Below the pieces are notes generated by a model. That model made no database searches, was not told the origin of the DNA, and saw only the letters and a list, made by a program, of their open reading frames with translations. Made by a program: the position numbers and the translations under genes. Below, one piece after another: positions 51,311-62,879 of a DNA stretch of 64,000 nucleotides. This stretch comes from Lota lota (Eukaryota > Chordata > Actinopteri > Gadiformes > Lotidae), in NCBI GenBank assembly GCA_026745465.1, contig JACYXH010000039.1, forward strand, positions 103,995 to 167,994, read 5' to 3'. The stretch's first letter is position 1. Each line of letters starts with the position of its first letter.

Positions 51311-51893
51311 ATATATTAAACAATGTAGGCCTTTCCTTATGTAACCCTCAAACTAAAAACACTACAGTGTTCTGTCTGGAGAATAATATAGACTAAACCT
51401 GGTAGTTCTAATAAGCTATATCGCGTGACTTATACTTCTGGTTATATCTATATGGGACTTCATAAATACATAGGTAAATCTTCCAAATGCAAGACACGGT
51501 TTAATATTAAACTAATGTCTGTCAGTCTAATTTCTAAAGCAGCCCATATTCTCGAAATGAAAAAAAGAAAAGCACAATGAGCCCAGCAATCTTAGAAACA
51601 TTTCAGCACATCACTTGCAAATAAAATAAATATAAATAAAATACGTTCTCCTGGTCCAATGTGGAAATAGGCGGAGCTGGGTTGGGGGTGTCCTTGCAAG
51701 GGCCGCCCTTGCCCGCATGTAGCATCGGAGCACTGGTAGTCACACGGTAGTCGCACTCACGCACATTTTAGCCTTCGCACGGTAGGGTGCACACACATGT
51801 CGATGTACACTATGGAAAGATTCGCTTTCTGCATTTATGAACATTTATGTTTGTTTATATGTCAATAGCTGTGTTTTTTTATTCTCTTCTTAG
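51311..51893 (+). other. Intron upstream of the second recognised ythdc2 exon
   Basis: No element recognised. It ends in a T-rich polypyrimidine tract (GTTTTTTTATTCTCTTCTTAG), a strong acceptor. Confidence 0.6.
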
Positions 51894-52083
51894 GGTCCAA
51901 CAGCTCATGGAGAAGCACAGTCTGTCCAAACCCTTCCGACGGACTGGGTGATTTATGATGAGCTATTCGAAGTCGACAGATCGACAACTATCCGTTGCTG
52001 TTCTCTGGTGACGCCTATAACTGTGGCCATATTTGGTGGCTGTGCCAAGCTGCCCAGCTCTGCGCTGCAGATGACCAAAATTG
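51894..52083 (+). CDS. ythdc2: ythdc2 exon (OB-fold region)
   Basis: 190 nt: 63 codons plus one base, so phase 0 in and phase 1 out. A strong acceptor ends at 51893; the donor GTATTG at 52084 is weak but gives the phase that the next exon requires. The translation includes LPTDWVIYDELFEVDRS, TIRCCSLVTPITVAIF and AKLPSSALQ. In YTHDC2 a PTDW...YDE...IRCCS.VTP block forms the OB-fold part after the helicase-associated domain, several hundred residues beyond the segment encoded at 745-847. No stops are present. Confidence 0.82.
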
Positions 52084-52734
52084 GTATTGTATTCTTTATG
52101 ATACGCCATGTATCTTGAAATTCTGCATTGGTGGTTGTTGGACAATTTGTGATCTTTTGTATTAAACTGCTTTTAAAAACACAATTATCAATAGATCAAT
52201 GGTCCAAAAGATATTTAGGTCCATCAAGGATTTCATTACACCTTGAAATCCAACTTGATATTAATTAGAAGCCAATGCTCCCGCCATTGGGTTGTAATTA
52301 TCTTTAGGGAACATGCTGTATTTGACTACGCTGTTCACCCAGCGTTTCAACATAGATGACAAGTTCTAAACTGTGAGGCACTTGGATTTGACTGGATCTG
52401 TCAAGATTGATGAAGATTGTGAGGATTAACATTAGGTCCCATTGAGTGTGTAACTGTAGTCTATAAAGAAACATTGTTAAAAAATACACAGATCAAACTA
52501 AATGGTGAAGTCAGCTATTGACGAAATTTGCAATTTTTTATAATTTGCCGGGGGGGTGTCTAATTCTCAAAAGTCGTGCCGTTGGTGAAGTAATCCAGGT
52601 AGGCGGGTTCACCGTAGTGTTTTTCAGCTGCTCTGCAAACCATTCAGTCCCAATTAAATCAAAAACAGCTTTGAGTTGCTAGGCAGAGATTCCTGATGGT
52701 CTAATTCTGGCTTATTAAAAAACTAAAAAACTGT
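52084..52734 (+). other. Intron
   Basis: No exon recognised; a GGGGGGG run is at 52550-52556. It continues into an L1 fragment. Confidence 0.5.
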
Positions 52735-53725
52735 CGGCTCAACCCGGCAATGCCTATAGAATGGTTGCATTTAGGAGGGTTGCCTATACCGATGTTTAAG
52801 ATATTTTTACATAAGAAAATGTTGAGAATGTCTACCCACTAATCTATACCAACTCCATAAGGATGGCAGCGTTAAATCATTTGAACAATTAAAAAGGGAA
52901 TTTCCGCTTCCTAAAACATACTTTTTCAGATATTTACAATTAAGGAATATTTTATCAAAACTTAAAGAATGGGATAGAGTCTTGGAGCCGACTCCAATTG
53001 AGATCTTCATAAAAATGACATCAGGGAATGGGGATAAGAAAGTTACGTAATTTTTATCAAATATTTGTAGGCATGAATTTGAATAATACACTACAGATAA
53101 AGGGAGATTTTAAACTGAAATTAATACAGAAATACCACAGGACATATGGGACGAATATGCACTGAAACACATCTAGTAACCAATTCAAATACATGGAGGG
53201 AACGAAGATGGAAGGTAATTACGAGATTTTTTCTGAAACCCAACACGCTCATATAAATGTTGGAGAACAAATTGTGGCACACAAATTGGTAACCATACAC
53301 ACATATTTTGGACATGCCCTAAATTACGAACATTTTGGGAGGAGCTGTCTCAGGCAGTATTCCAGTATTCCACCAAAATTTCAAAAAAGATTCCAAGATG
53401 GCACTACTGGGAGCAATAGAGGAAGGCATTGATGGAAGAGCTACAAAATATATTTTATATATATTTATACAAATATTGCTAACAGCAGCAATTAAATGCA
53501 ACATAATTAAGTGGTTAAAACCTGACCCCCCCCCCAACACATTTTATTTGATTGTTTTATTTATAAAAAGAAAAGAAAATCTTTATCTTTATATTATTTT
53601 GATGAAGTATTTGTAAACCATATAGATACAGCTGAATTTTTTTTAAACAGCAGGCTCAATTTTGAATATGATTGCTTAAGTTGCTGAAACTTAAATAAAA
53701 ACTAAGTTAAAAAAACATATATACA
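52735..53725 (+). pseudogene. L1-type LINE 3' fragment with A-rich tail
   Basis: Frames on the + strand give the L1 ORF2 C-terminal zinc-like motif (WTCPKLRTFWEELSQAV around 53310-53360) and the following AAIKCNIIKWLKPDPPP segment (about 53485-53535). The copy ends with ACTTAAATAAAAACTAAGTTAAAAAAA near 53690-53718, a poly(A)-like LINE tail. Many stops. Opposite orientation to the L1 remnant at 15190-18675. Confidence 0.7.
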
Positions 53726-53974
53726 GTATATCCCTCCCAATACTAAATTACTCCTTTAGAAATATTAATAATAGTGGACATCATATTCTATTGATAGATG
53801 GAATTATTTGACTTGACAGACGATTAAGTTAGTTGAGTTTTTTGGGGTTTTGAGGAGAAGGCTCAATACTGCTCTAATTAGAGACCGACAGTGAAGCTAA
53901 CATGAAAAAAATCAAACATTTCATAACAAAACACACATTGTGCGATCCTAATATTGTTGTTCACCCCATATTGG

Positions 53975-53993
53975 CTGTGTGTGTGTGTGTGTG
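53975..53993 (+). repeat. (TG)n tract directly upstream of a ythdc2 splice acceptor
   Basis: About nine TG units end ten bases before the AG at 54002-54003, taking the place of a normal polypyrimidine tract. Confidence 0.9.
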
Positions 53994-54003
53994 CACAATT
54001 AAG

Positions 54004-54113
54004 CTGGTGGGCTGCATGACAGCAGTGACAGTGAGGCTGATGAAGAGACTTCCATAATGCATCTCGCCAGGTTGAAAATCAATGAATGGATAGACTTCCA
54101 GCTGGAAAGTGAG
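54004..54113 (+). CDS. ythdc2: ythdc2 exon (acidic linker after the OB fold)
   Basis: 110 nt: two bases completing a codon with the preceding exon, then 36 codons, phase 0 out. Acceptor AATTAAG at 53997-54003, donor GTAAGAG at 54114. The translation reads GGLHDSSDSEADEE, then LARLKINEWIDFQLESE. A DSSDSE acidic stretch followed by LxLxEW(L/I)xFxLE fits the YTHDC2 segment immediately after the block in the exon at 51894, and exon phases agree (1 into 2). The following exon was not found in the window. Confidence 0.82.
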
Positions 54114-54889
54114 GTAAGAGTCATTGATTAGCAGTTCTATTGAATTCCTTATGACCGCAAGAGTTTATGCGTTGGCATGTGCATGACTGGAATATCCAAT
54201 ACATATGCCCAGTGTACCTATACCAATATAGTCATCTGTGACCTCTTGTTATGTAGGCCATAACCATCTCAGGGTACCCACGGAGGTAAAATTATTAAAA
54301 ACTCTTAAATTAAAAGATTGTCGATTTAAAGTTTGCATAGGTCTTAAATATTCTTTGCGACTGCCGGGAGAGGAAAAATAAACCTCAAACCAATAAATGG
54401 GAAATCTTTGTGAATTAAATATTTATTTGCCTCCCGCACCATGCATGAGCTGTGTTGACCACTGCTGTAGTGTACTGCAGGATACCTTTGTTGTCAGACA
54501 AGCAGCACTGCTGAGATGAACTGAAAGATGGCTTGATAGCTTGGATTGTAATCCTGATTGACTGTACCTGTAGGTTACCAACTACCATACTATATATTGA
54601 TCCATGTAACAAAATGCAGTACAAAGGTATAACCAAATACATAGCTTTATTGGCACTAAATGGACAGTTTCTACGAATGAGTAGCCTGTTAGTTCCAACT
54701 AAACCTAGGGGCTGCATCAATGTGCCTTTACACATCATGGCTAGAGCTTCAGAGCTAGAGCTAGTGAATAGCCCGATTTTATGAGGAGCACTTGTGAAGC
54801 ATCCCTCTACAAAGTCCAAGCTATCGACCAGGGGCGATTCTAGGATCAGCCCTTCAGGGTGGCTTAGCCCCTAACGAGAATTTGAAATG
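54114..54889 (+). other. Intron
   Basis: No exon, transposon domain or RNA gene recognised. Confidence 0.45.
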
Positions 54890-55260
54890 CATACAGAACC
54901 TTGCAAAAGTGTTCAACCCCTTGCTAAATACTAATTTCACTTGATAACAATTTATGCATTACTATTTTATTTATTTAAATGTACAACAATATTACTTTTA
55001 CTAAATAACTAGTTAGTAACATTCGTTTTAGACCACAAAATATGTTGTAGGAAATGAATAATGGAATATGCTGTTGGCCAAAGTATTCAACCCCTTTCAC
55101 AAAGCTGAACTCAATTAGATACACAATCTTACCTTCAGAAGCAACCTAATTACTTGGGTGGCCAATTGTAATGTATACAAATAATGGTTCAGAATGAACA
55201 ATCACAGATTTCACTATAATACACCTGTTTTAAAGACCCCAATTTAGTCAATGAAACCTA
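54890..55260. repeat. Probable Tc1-type terminal fragment
   Basis: CAGAACCTTGCAAAAGTGTTCAACCCC (54894) followed by a second GCCAAAGTATTCAACCCC (55077) resembles termini of Tc1-like or non-autonomous elements common in fish. No transposase reading frame remains. Confidence 0.4.
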
Positions 55261-56011
55261 AGGCAAAGACTCAATCATACTGACAATAACTTTCCAAAGT
55301 AAAATATCAAGTTATAGCAAGCAGATATGAGGAGACATTTACAAAAACATTGTTTCAGTATCTGAACCAGATTGGGACTGTCCATATCATAAACCAATGA
55401 AGAAAACGTTTTTGACTTCATACAAACTCACTTTATTGTGCAGACAATGGGCCATCACATGGCCTCACCCATGCACCCCAATCCAAAAAGTGATCAATTG
55501 GTTTATGGTCTATTGCTTAAATCTTGCAGTGGCAGTTATCCAGTTCAAGCCATGTTTAAAATGTAATGAAGAGTCTGTGCTGAGACTTGGAAAATGAAAT
55601 GAAGTGCATGCAACTTGATAGAGCTCAAACTGATTTGCCAATGTGCACACAACTGCGTGTGTGTATGTGTTACTGAAATTAAGAGTTGTCCATTTGTTCA
55701 TCTACTCTCTGCTGACCATTGTAGACTGGGTAATAAAAGCATTTCCTTCTATAAATCAACTATTCAATTATGTGACTATTAACAAATGTAATAAAAATTA
55801 CATAGTTCATTGAATGGCGCATATTAAGAACACAGTGTAGAATTTAGTGGCAAGTTTCTACAGTAGCCCAAAATGGACAAACAGCTCGAGAGGATGCGAT
55901 TTTAATTCATGGAACAACCATAATCGCTTTCTTACTGGTAAGCCATGACTAGTAGTTTTACAGACAAAAAACTAAATACAATGTATAAATCTATCAATCT
56001 ATCAATATTCT
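55261..56011. other. Unassigned sequence
   Basis: No gene recognised; short open frames without motifs. Confidence 0.35.
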
Positions 56012-56226
56012 CACTCAGGGAGAGCTCTCCGGCATGACAGCATGGAGCACCATCTGCATGCCTCAGGTGGCTTTTCCCACTCCACCTAGGTGACTTTCCT
56101 CAGGCTCCTCCAAACCAATGGACACAGGGTGGTAATGTTTAAAATGCGGTTTATTGTAAAGGTTGCATAGAATGAGGCATGCAGATGGTGCTCCATGCTG
56201 TCATGCCGGAGAGCTCTCCCTGAGTG
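56012..56226. repeat. Perfect 54-bp inverted repeat (56012-56065 and 56173-56226)
   Basis: The first arm, starting CACTCAGGGAGAGCTCTCC, is the exact reverse complement of the second arm, ending GGAGAGCTCTCCCTGAGTG. The spacer is 107 bp. The second arm is part of the F-type repeat copy that continues to 56400, so the first arm looks like an inverted partial duplication of it. Confidence 0.92.
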
Positions 56227-56400
56227 TGTGTGGTGGAGGCTGGCTTAACCTGTGCACACTGATTGCTCAATGTGCAACAGGTGTGCAGCCCCACCCAGCC
56301 CCAGAGTCCAATCAGTCTGACTCGGGCCAGGTGAGGCTGCTTAAACCAGCCACCATCCACACACACTCCCACAGCAACATGCACAAAGTCCCATAATTCA
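56085..56400 (+). repeat. LTR-like interspersed repeat F, copy 2
   Basis: Runs from CACCTAGGTGACTTTCC to CACACACTCCCACAG and matches 62236-62535 inverted over nearly all its length. AATAAACC is present on the - strand (about 56149-56156), consistent with an LTR polyadenylation signal. Confidence 0.75.
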
Positions 56401-56549
56401 ATAATTTTGTTGCAGCTCCAGAAAAAAGGTTTCAGGATCATACTACAGTCCAAATAAATTGTTGCGCTCATTCTGTGGAGTCTGATTGGAGTGTAACATT
56501 ACCCACCTACCATGTTAGTAGAAGAACTGAATACTCATGACTCGTCACA

Positions 56550-57205
56550 CATATCCGTCCTACCCTCATCAGGCAATGTCAACTATATCTCCTTTTCTTG
56601 TTATTTCCCCTTTAAAATATGCTTAAATAATAATCTAAAAATAATAACATATATATGATATATAATAAAACAATAATATGATAATTCAGGCTTTCAATGT
56701 CATTGTGTTGTCCTCTAAACCGTTTGTTAATATATAATGTGGAAATTACATGTAAATTGAAGATATTTTAAGAAATTTGATCTTGGAAGGATTTTAAAAA
56801 AGTTGAGTTATTATTAACCAGATCTGAGAAGGTCTTAATCCCATGAGCATACCATAGATGCAAGTCTGGTTCAAACAATGCTTTTGGTAAATCAAGGTTG
56901 TCTACAATAGGAGAAAGTTTGTCTATTTGAGATTAAAATCAGAGAAATGCCTTGCAATCTTACCATGCCAGAAGGGAGTTATACAACACATACATTTTTT
57001 ATATATTTTCTACTTTAACAAAGTTCAACATTTAGCTTAGCCAATGTCCAACATTTTGCATCCAACTGGATCCATTCAGAGTCTTGTCTATTTGTAATCC
57101 GTGTTGTCATTTGTCGGATTTGGGCAAACCAATAGTACCACTGAATGCAGGGTAGAGCAAGACCACATTTAGATTTAAGATGGAGAACCCAATTCTAGGT
57201 TATCA
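56550..57205 (-). pseudogene. L1-type ORF2 fragment
   Basis: The - strand reads KSKCGLALPCIQWYYWFAQIR and ITNRQDSEWIQLDAKC (about 57178-57055), the region after the RT in L1 ORF2. Downstream sequence is degenerate. Confidence 0.6.
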
Positions 57206-57363
57206 TTAGGTGAGTGTTACTAGGCAGCGCCTAGTACAAACGGTACATACGACAATCGCAATCCCAACAATATCATGACCACTACCATCATTGCCACCAT
57301 AATTAAATATAGACCTCATTATAACCAATAAAATCTCCCTTGTAGTGGAACTTTTAGTAGGGA

Positions 57364-57609
57364 TCAAATTTGGAATTCCCAGCATTGGTTCAGAAGATGC
57401 TGTAAATCAAAACGAATCGGCTGCCATATCTTGAAGAAAGTTTCAGGATTCCCTGATAAATAACGTATCTCTTTCATATGAAATATGCTTGTGAGTTCAG
57501 TTAACCACTTTTTTAAACCTCTCTTGTTTAGCTCTCTTGTTCCACAGGCACAAATTAGTGTGGCATTTTCCCAACACAAATTTGTTTTGTCATTTACTCT
57601 AGCATTCAC
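57364..57609 (-). pseudogene. L1 ORF2 C-terminal fragment
   Basis: An open frame with GLKKWLTELTSIFHMKEIRY and FFKIWQPIRFDLQHL resembles the last part of L1 ORF2 before the stop. It lies upstream (in transcription sense) of a more N-terminal L1 piece at 56550-57205, so the two come from different copies or from a rearrangement. Confidence 0.55.
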
Positions 57610-58745
57610 ACTGTATGGTTGTCATGGCAAAAAATGGCGTCCATATAGGGTGAAGTTGATTCTGTGAAATAATTTTACGTTTAAAATGGGGTGTGCATTC
57701 CAAATGATAGGTCTTGTTGAAATGGTCTCTCAAAACATTAAGTTCCTGGTTGGATTTGAACCATTTACCTTTTGCTTTGAAGGTCAGTGCTCTACCCACT
57801 TAGTTATTAACAGACATTTCACTTCAAGGTTAGATTGGTAGATTCTTAAAAAGTAAGTGTGTTATGCAGACCATTTTTGGAACGTGACAAACAAATGAAG
57901 TAATAACCTATTTTATTGATTGATGGGGATAATCTCAAACATTGATAGGTATAGAGTGAGTTATAGACCGGAATCTAACGACAAACCTCTGGAATAGACA
58001 CCATATGTTCAAACCAATGAGAACGGGAAAATCCGTAAATTTTTGAGAAGTGGGCGTTTTCATTTTCTCTGGCACTCGCATTGTCTGGTATTAATGGGAA
58101 AGATGGGGTCCATGTAGGGTAGAATTGGCTATGGCTTCTTCCATCCAATGTGGCAGTGTGCTGAAAAGTATTTTGGGCTGTAGCCATACTGTTTTGAATT
58201 TCAGAACTCTTTTTATAACTTTTACTAATGAGGCTCCAGAGATTCCAAGAAAATTTGGTAAAAATAGATAAGTCTTCTGTTTGACCACATGTCAATTTAA
58301 CAACAAATTAGCTTTTTTGGATTATATGGAGCCTAATTAGCTAAATTGATCAAAAGAGTTCTGAAATTCTAAACGATCTGGCCGCTACACCCAAAAATAC
58401 ATTTCAGCAAACCGCTGCATTTGATGGAAGTAGCCATAGCTCCCAAACACTCCTCCCAATTTGAACGAAACCTACTTTTCTGGTCTGTGCCTTCCATTTT
58501 AAAATTTGTCATTGACTCAATTTGACCCTACATGGACCCCATTTTTTCATCACAAATGTGGAGAAAACACCCACTTCTCAAACATGTACTGCTTTTCCCC
58601 TGTTCTTTCTCACTGCCCAATGGCTCATTGGTATGAGCATATTGTGTCTATTCCACAGGTTTGTGCTTTGATTCCGTTCAATACCTCACCCTATACCTAT
58701 AAATGTTCGAGACTATCTCCATGTCCTCCATGATTTAGGTTGAAA
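57590..58745. repeat. Cluster of three related tRNA-derived SINE-like repeats
   Basis: Copies at about 57590-57830 (-), 57905-58150 (-) and 58500-58745 (+). Shared blocks: CCCTACATGGACCCCAT, CCCACTTCTCAAA, a head with CATTGGT(A/T)TGA(G/A)CATAT as A box, GGTGTCTATTCCA and GGTTTGT..T.(A/G)GATTCCG as B box. The first copy instead has AAGTGGGTAGAGCACTGACC and GGTTCAAATCC. The last two copies form an inverted pair. Confidence 0.65.
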
Positions 58746-58859
58746 TAAAAAAAGATTCTGATGTCATTATTCTTATTTAAAGAAAAGTGATATTCTGCCA
58801 CATTCTTTAGTTTGTCATGTTTCAAAAACCTTTCATGAAAAAATCACATTCAAGGGTTG

Positions 58860-59220
58860 ACTACTTCCAGCGTTAGGGGTGCTTTGGCTTAATATGGGGC
58901 ACAACCCCACACTGTAAGTAAGTTGGCAGAAGGGTCGAATTTCAACTATGGCTCTGTTGGTGCCGAAATTACTATAGGGGGCGCTTATAATTTCCGGTCA
59001 AAGTCAAACAATCAGCCCCGCTGCCCCAATGCATATACAATTCTGAAACTTGGTGTACATGCCTTATTTCGCATGCTGAAAATGTTTGCCTCTTGGATCC
59101 TTAATGTCCGTCAGGATAGATTTTGCTGTACAAATGAAATTGTCGGATCAACCAAAACTCCAAATTACCCAAAATCTCATACACATGCCTTACTCAGTTA
59201 TAATTGAAATTTTGAAAGAA
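58860..59220 (-). repeat. Interspersed repeat family E, copy 2
   Basis: Reverse complement of the 21000-21300 family: TATAGGGGGCGCTTATA, CCGGTCAAAGTCAAAC, CAGCCCCGCTGCCCC and TTCTGAAACTTGGT blocks. Confidence 0.65.
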
Positions 59221-59740
59221 TAAAAAAAATGGCAAACTTGTGCGAAAATGTAAAATCAATATTAAATCAATCACAATTACACCTGAGAAGTAGTCAGGGA
59301 CCTGACACTAATTGGCTCACATAGAGGCCACCCTCCTTAACACGTGTAAAAATTGCATGTCGAAAAAATTGAACTTGAAACTTGCCAGGAACATAGAGGA
59401 CGCCTCCCTTAACATGTGTACAACATTTTGTGTTGATATCTCATTCCATGACATCACAGTGTCAATTACAGTCATTTCTCTTAAGTGTACCACTTCGCCA
59501 GTAGGTGGCACAAAATCACACATAAACGGCATCTACTATTAAACCTGTGTGTGTGTGTGTGTGTGTCCAGGGGTGTAAACTTGTCACCTTTCGGCGAAAT
59601 TCGCCCAAATAAATTAGCAAAAAGTAAATGGGGGGATGGGGGGGGGGGGGGGTGTCTACGTCTCATCCAAGTTATCAACGAGTAATAGCCAATGAGAGTC
59701 AGAGTAGGGCGGGTCATGACTTTGCCTCTGTCGTCTAAAC
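59221..59740. other. Unassigned sequence with GT and poly-G tracts
   Basis: Contains (GT)10 at about 59547-59566 and a 15-base G run at 59638-59652. A 66-codon frame through them is low-complexity only. Confidence 0.5.
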
Positions 59741-60368
59741 CAGTGGTCCCCAACCTTTTTTGTCCCACGGACCGGTTTAATGTAGGCATTATTTTCACGG
59801 ACCAGCCTTCAAGGTGTGGCAGATAAATACAGCAAAAATAAAATAACACGACCGGCATAAAAACGAATGTTAAGTGCATAAAAAATACAACTCACCATAA
59901 CGCTGAATCAGTTGCCTCGTTTGCTAGCTTGTCACCACATATTATGCAGAGCGGACTTTGTGCGTGAGAGTCACCTGTTGCGATAAACCCGTATTTTAAG
60001 TATGACTCCTGGTATTGTCTGTTAAAAGAAGCTTTCTTTTTCTTGGAGGTCGTAGGCTCCTCTTCTGGCTCCTCAGTTGGCCTTTTCCCCTTTGTAAAGA
60101 AGCTCTCCAAAGACGTTTGTTTTTTACTCATTTTCGCTAGTTTGCGGGCTTATCTTTTGAGTAACGTATCACGTGACCAAGACAAGCGTCTTGACGTGTC
60201 AAGAGGCACAGGCGAATGTTACATCGGAGAAAGTCCGGTATTTTTTTATTTTTTATAAAACACCTTTCAGACTCTAATAATCAATACAACGGAAATAATA
60301 TAAATTATTTATTCTTTCTGTGCGGCCCGGTAACAAATGCCTCACGGCCCGGTGGTTGGGGATCACTG
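59741..60368 (-). mobile_element. Short hAT element with perfect 8-bp target duplication
   Basis: 628 bp with termini CAGTGGTCCCCAACC and, inverted, CAGTGATCCCCAACC. Target duplication GTCTAAAC is perfect at 59733-59740 and 60369-60376. It retains only the start of a transposase gene, so it is an internally deleted derivative of a hAT element. Confidence 0.93.
59892..60131 (-). CDS. Truncated hAT transposase N terminus, 79 codons, open
   Basis: MSKKQTSLESFFTKGKRP, an acidic/Lys-rich region (EEPEEEPTTSKKKK), then SYLKYGFIATGDSHAQSPLCIICGDKLANEA. This is the N terminus and first half of a zinc finger (C-x2-C present, His pair missing) of an hAT transposase. The frame stops right after the deletion junction. 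A short peptide could be translated, but no complete zinc finger remains. Confidence 0.75.
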   Translation of the reverse strand: MSKKQTSLESFFTKGKRPTEEPEEEPTTSKKKKASFNRQYQESYLKYGFIATGDSHAQSPLCIICGDKLANEATDSALW

Positions 60369-60525
60369 GTCTAAACTCCGCTGCTGCTGATAGACCGTCT
60401 TGTGCCGCTCGTTTGCTCGTGCAAACTGCTAGCTACACTTACCGGCAGCGTGGAGAACACTCACTGTAAGCAACCTGTTTTTTAGAAGTAATTATGCGGG
60501 TGAGAAGGTTAGCTTGTCAACTTAA

Positions 60526-61070
60526 AGAGCCAGTGAACCCACTGTTATAGCTGGAATTTAACAGTGGGTTAAATTGAGATTTAAAAAAAAACACTGAGAT
60601 TTAAAAAAAAAAGTTTTGCCTTGAGAGTTTTAGGAAAGAGGGGCCGTTGTTATCCCTGGTTACGACTCACGAAAGCGTTGTGATTTGTAGTACCGTCGTT
60701 GTGTACGAGCATTATAATGAGCAAAGTTGTATATGAAATGCGCCACACCCCGTAGCGTTATACTATAAGTGTCCGACAAGCTCAACTTTCTCTCGAACAC
60801 CGCAGTCAACTGCTGCCCAGACAGAGCTCCACACGTCCACACACACCGCACCGCCAGTGGGTCACGGAAAGAACACCACCTGCGTTCGCAGCAGAGTGGA
60901 ACATTCACGTAGTGTTTTGGGAATAATGGCAAAAACATAGGATTTTATCCCTTTTCTCTCCAAATTGGGGACTTATTTTAGTAACTGTGATAAAACGGCA
61001 TAGATTACTATGTTGACGATCATATAAGACAATTTACTACGTTTGAAACCCCAAAATTGGTTTTAGTTGT
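60526..61070 (+). mobile_element. R2 MITE copy with TTAA at its left end
   Basis: TTAA at 60522-60525 directly precedes AGAGCCAGTGAACCCACTG. The body matches 28153-28762 (CCGTCGTTGTGTACGAGC, CAGACAGAGCTCCACACGTCC, AAAACATAGGATTTTA). The right terminus has decayed around 61050-61070. Confidence 0.75.
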
Positions 61071-62235
61071 GTTAATAAGTTTAAATAGAGGAGACACCTT
61101 GAACTAAGACACCAGGAACCGGAGGGTAGAATTGAAATAGGCGTGGACTACTTTAATTACACTTTGGGTTATTACAAATAGACTAGACAATAGGCATAAC
61201 ACGGCGGTATCTCTAAACATCAGCGCTGGACTTGGTTCTCTGAAGCGTGCTCCGTCGAGAGGGAGGTCGCAATGAAAGAAGAAGCCACGATCTCCGTGGA
61301 TTGGTGTCTTTTATCGTCCCCTCGGGCGCGCGCAGGAGACAAGAGGCTTCGGAGAGCGCATGCCCGATTTGGCCCATGGGACCGTTTTTCGTCTCTGCCT
61401 GTTCTGTGTCCTGCATTTGGGTCCGCTTGTTCTGCCGTACACACAACAAAGAGCCCTTACCTCCCTGGGACTCCTTCGTAGTATTACTATTTCGTGCGAA
61501 TCCAGTATTGAGTTTCATCCTTATGGTAAAGAAGAGGTCTATTTCTTATTTCTTGTTTATAGCTTGTTTGTTGGGTATGTCTACTTTAGCAAGGGTAGTT
61601 AAGCAAAGGAGAAACCAGAAATGTCTTTAGTCCAAGTCCTTTGGAGACTGGATATTTATTTCAATAACATATCAAATCAAAAAGAGATTACCTTACAGAA
61701 GTAGTCTTACATGAAGAAGAAAAAATAAAAACATCTTCTGCTGAAGGGAGCTGGCAACTTGGATCCTTTGTCCTTTCCTCCTGCTTCGTCCACAGTCTTG
61801 ATCTTCCTTGATCCTCCCCCTAAATGTCGCCTTCTAATGTACTGTATCCCCATCTTTTATAGGGAAGCTCTAATAGGCATTTTTCAGTTTTATTACCCAG
61901 TTTATACAATAGTCAGCAAGTTTTTTGGTTAGACTAGTTTAAACAGTTGCTACTCTAAGTGCACTTGCTACAGGTTGCTCGAAGTTGGAAAGCCCCCAGC
62001 AGCAAGGTGCACTCTTCAATGATGTCATCGTTTGTTACCGCTTCATACTGAATACATACATTTAAACAATACAAAAGCACTTTTTTGGCTGAAACAACTC
62101 ATTCATGTAAAAAATCATAAGATAAAGAGATTACAATGTTTGGAAAAAAGATAAGATATTCATACAAATAGTAAATACATTATTTTTTTTGTTATGAGGT
62201 TATGTAATATAAAATAAAAAAAATAATAAAGTTAC
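61071..62235. other. Unassigned sequence
   Basis: An inverted phrase shared with 27540-27590 (GTGTCCTGCATTTGGGTCCGCTTGTTCTGC at about 61407-61436) shows part is repetitive. No exon of ythdc2 or transposon protein was recognised. Confidence 0.4.
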
Positions 62236-62535
62236 TGTGGGAGTGTGTGTGGATGGTGGCTGGTTTAAGCAGCCTCACCTGCCCCGAGTCAGACTGATTG
62301 GACTCTGGGGCTGGGTGGGGCTGCACACCTGTTGCACATTGAGCAATCAGTGTGCACAGGTTAAACCAGCCACCACCACACACACTCAGGGAGAGCTCTC
62401 CAGCATGGCAGCATTAGCTGCATGCCTCATTCTATGCAACCTTTACAATATACCGAATTTTCACCACCCTGTGTCCATTGGTTTGGAGGAGCCTGAGGAA
62501 AGTCACCTAGGTGGAGTGGGAAAAGCCACCTAGGT
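62236..62535 (-). repeat. LTR-like interspersed repeat F, copy 3
   Basis: Reverse complement of 56085-56400 over about 300 bp, beginning TGTGGGAGTGTGTGTGG and ending near GTCACCTAGGTGG. Confidence 0.75.
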
Positions 62536-62879
62536 GGCGTGTAGGAAGTGGAGTTTGCTACAGTTACATTTTGGCATACAGAGTAACAGCATAGTATAAT
62601 GACATGAGTATATTGTACAAAACTTGTTCGTAGGCACATTCTTAAAAAAACGCTCTTTTTGCTTATTAGTTTAAATTGGGTCCATCAAATCTTGACCCCC
62701 TCCATTCCTGAACTCTGTTTCAACCCCTGTACTTTTTTCTTTCACTCCCGTGCAGGTTTTTCCTGAGTCAGTGGTTTTACATCTAGCCCCGCCTCGTTTG
62801 GCTCTACCGGTGGCTCGCGTGTTCCCATTGGTAGTAACTGGGGGCTTGTATTCTCTTCCCCCTCTGGGGTGGAATTCTC

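Noticed and set aside
57735..57800. Functional tRNA gene on the - strand
   Set aside because: A- and B-box-like segments exist, but the anticodon and acceptor stems do not pair and the block is part of a repeated SINE-like unit.
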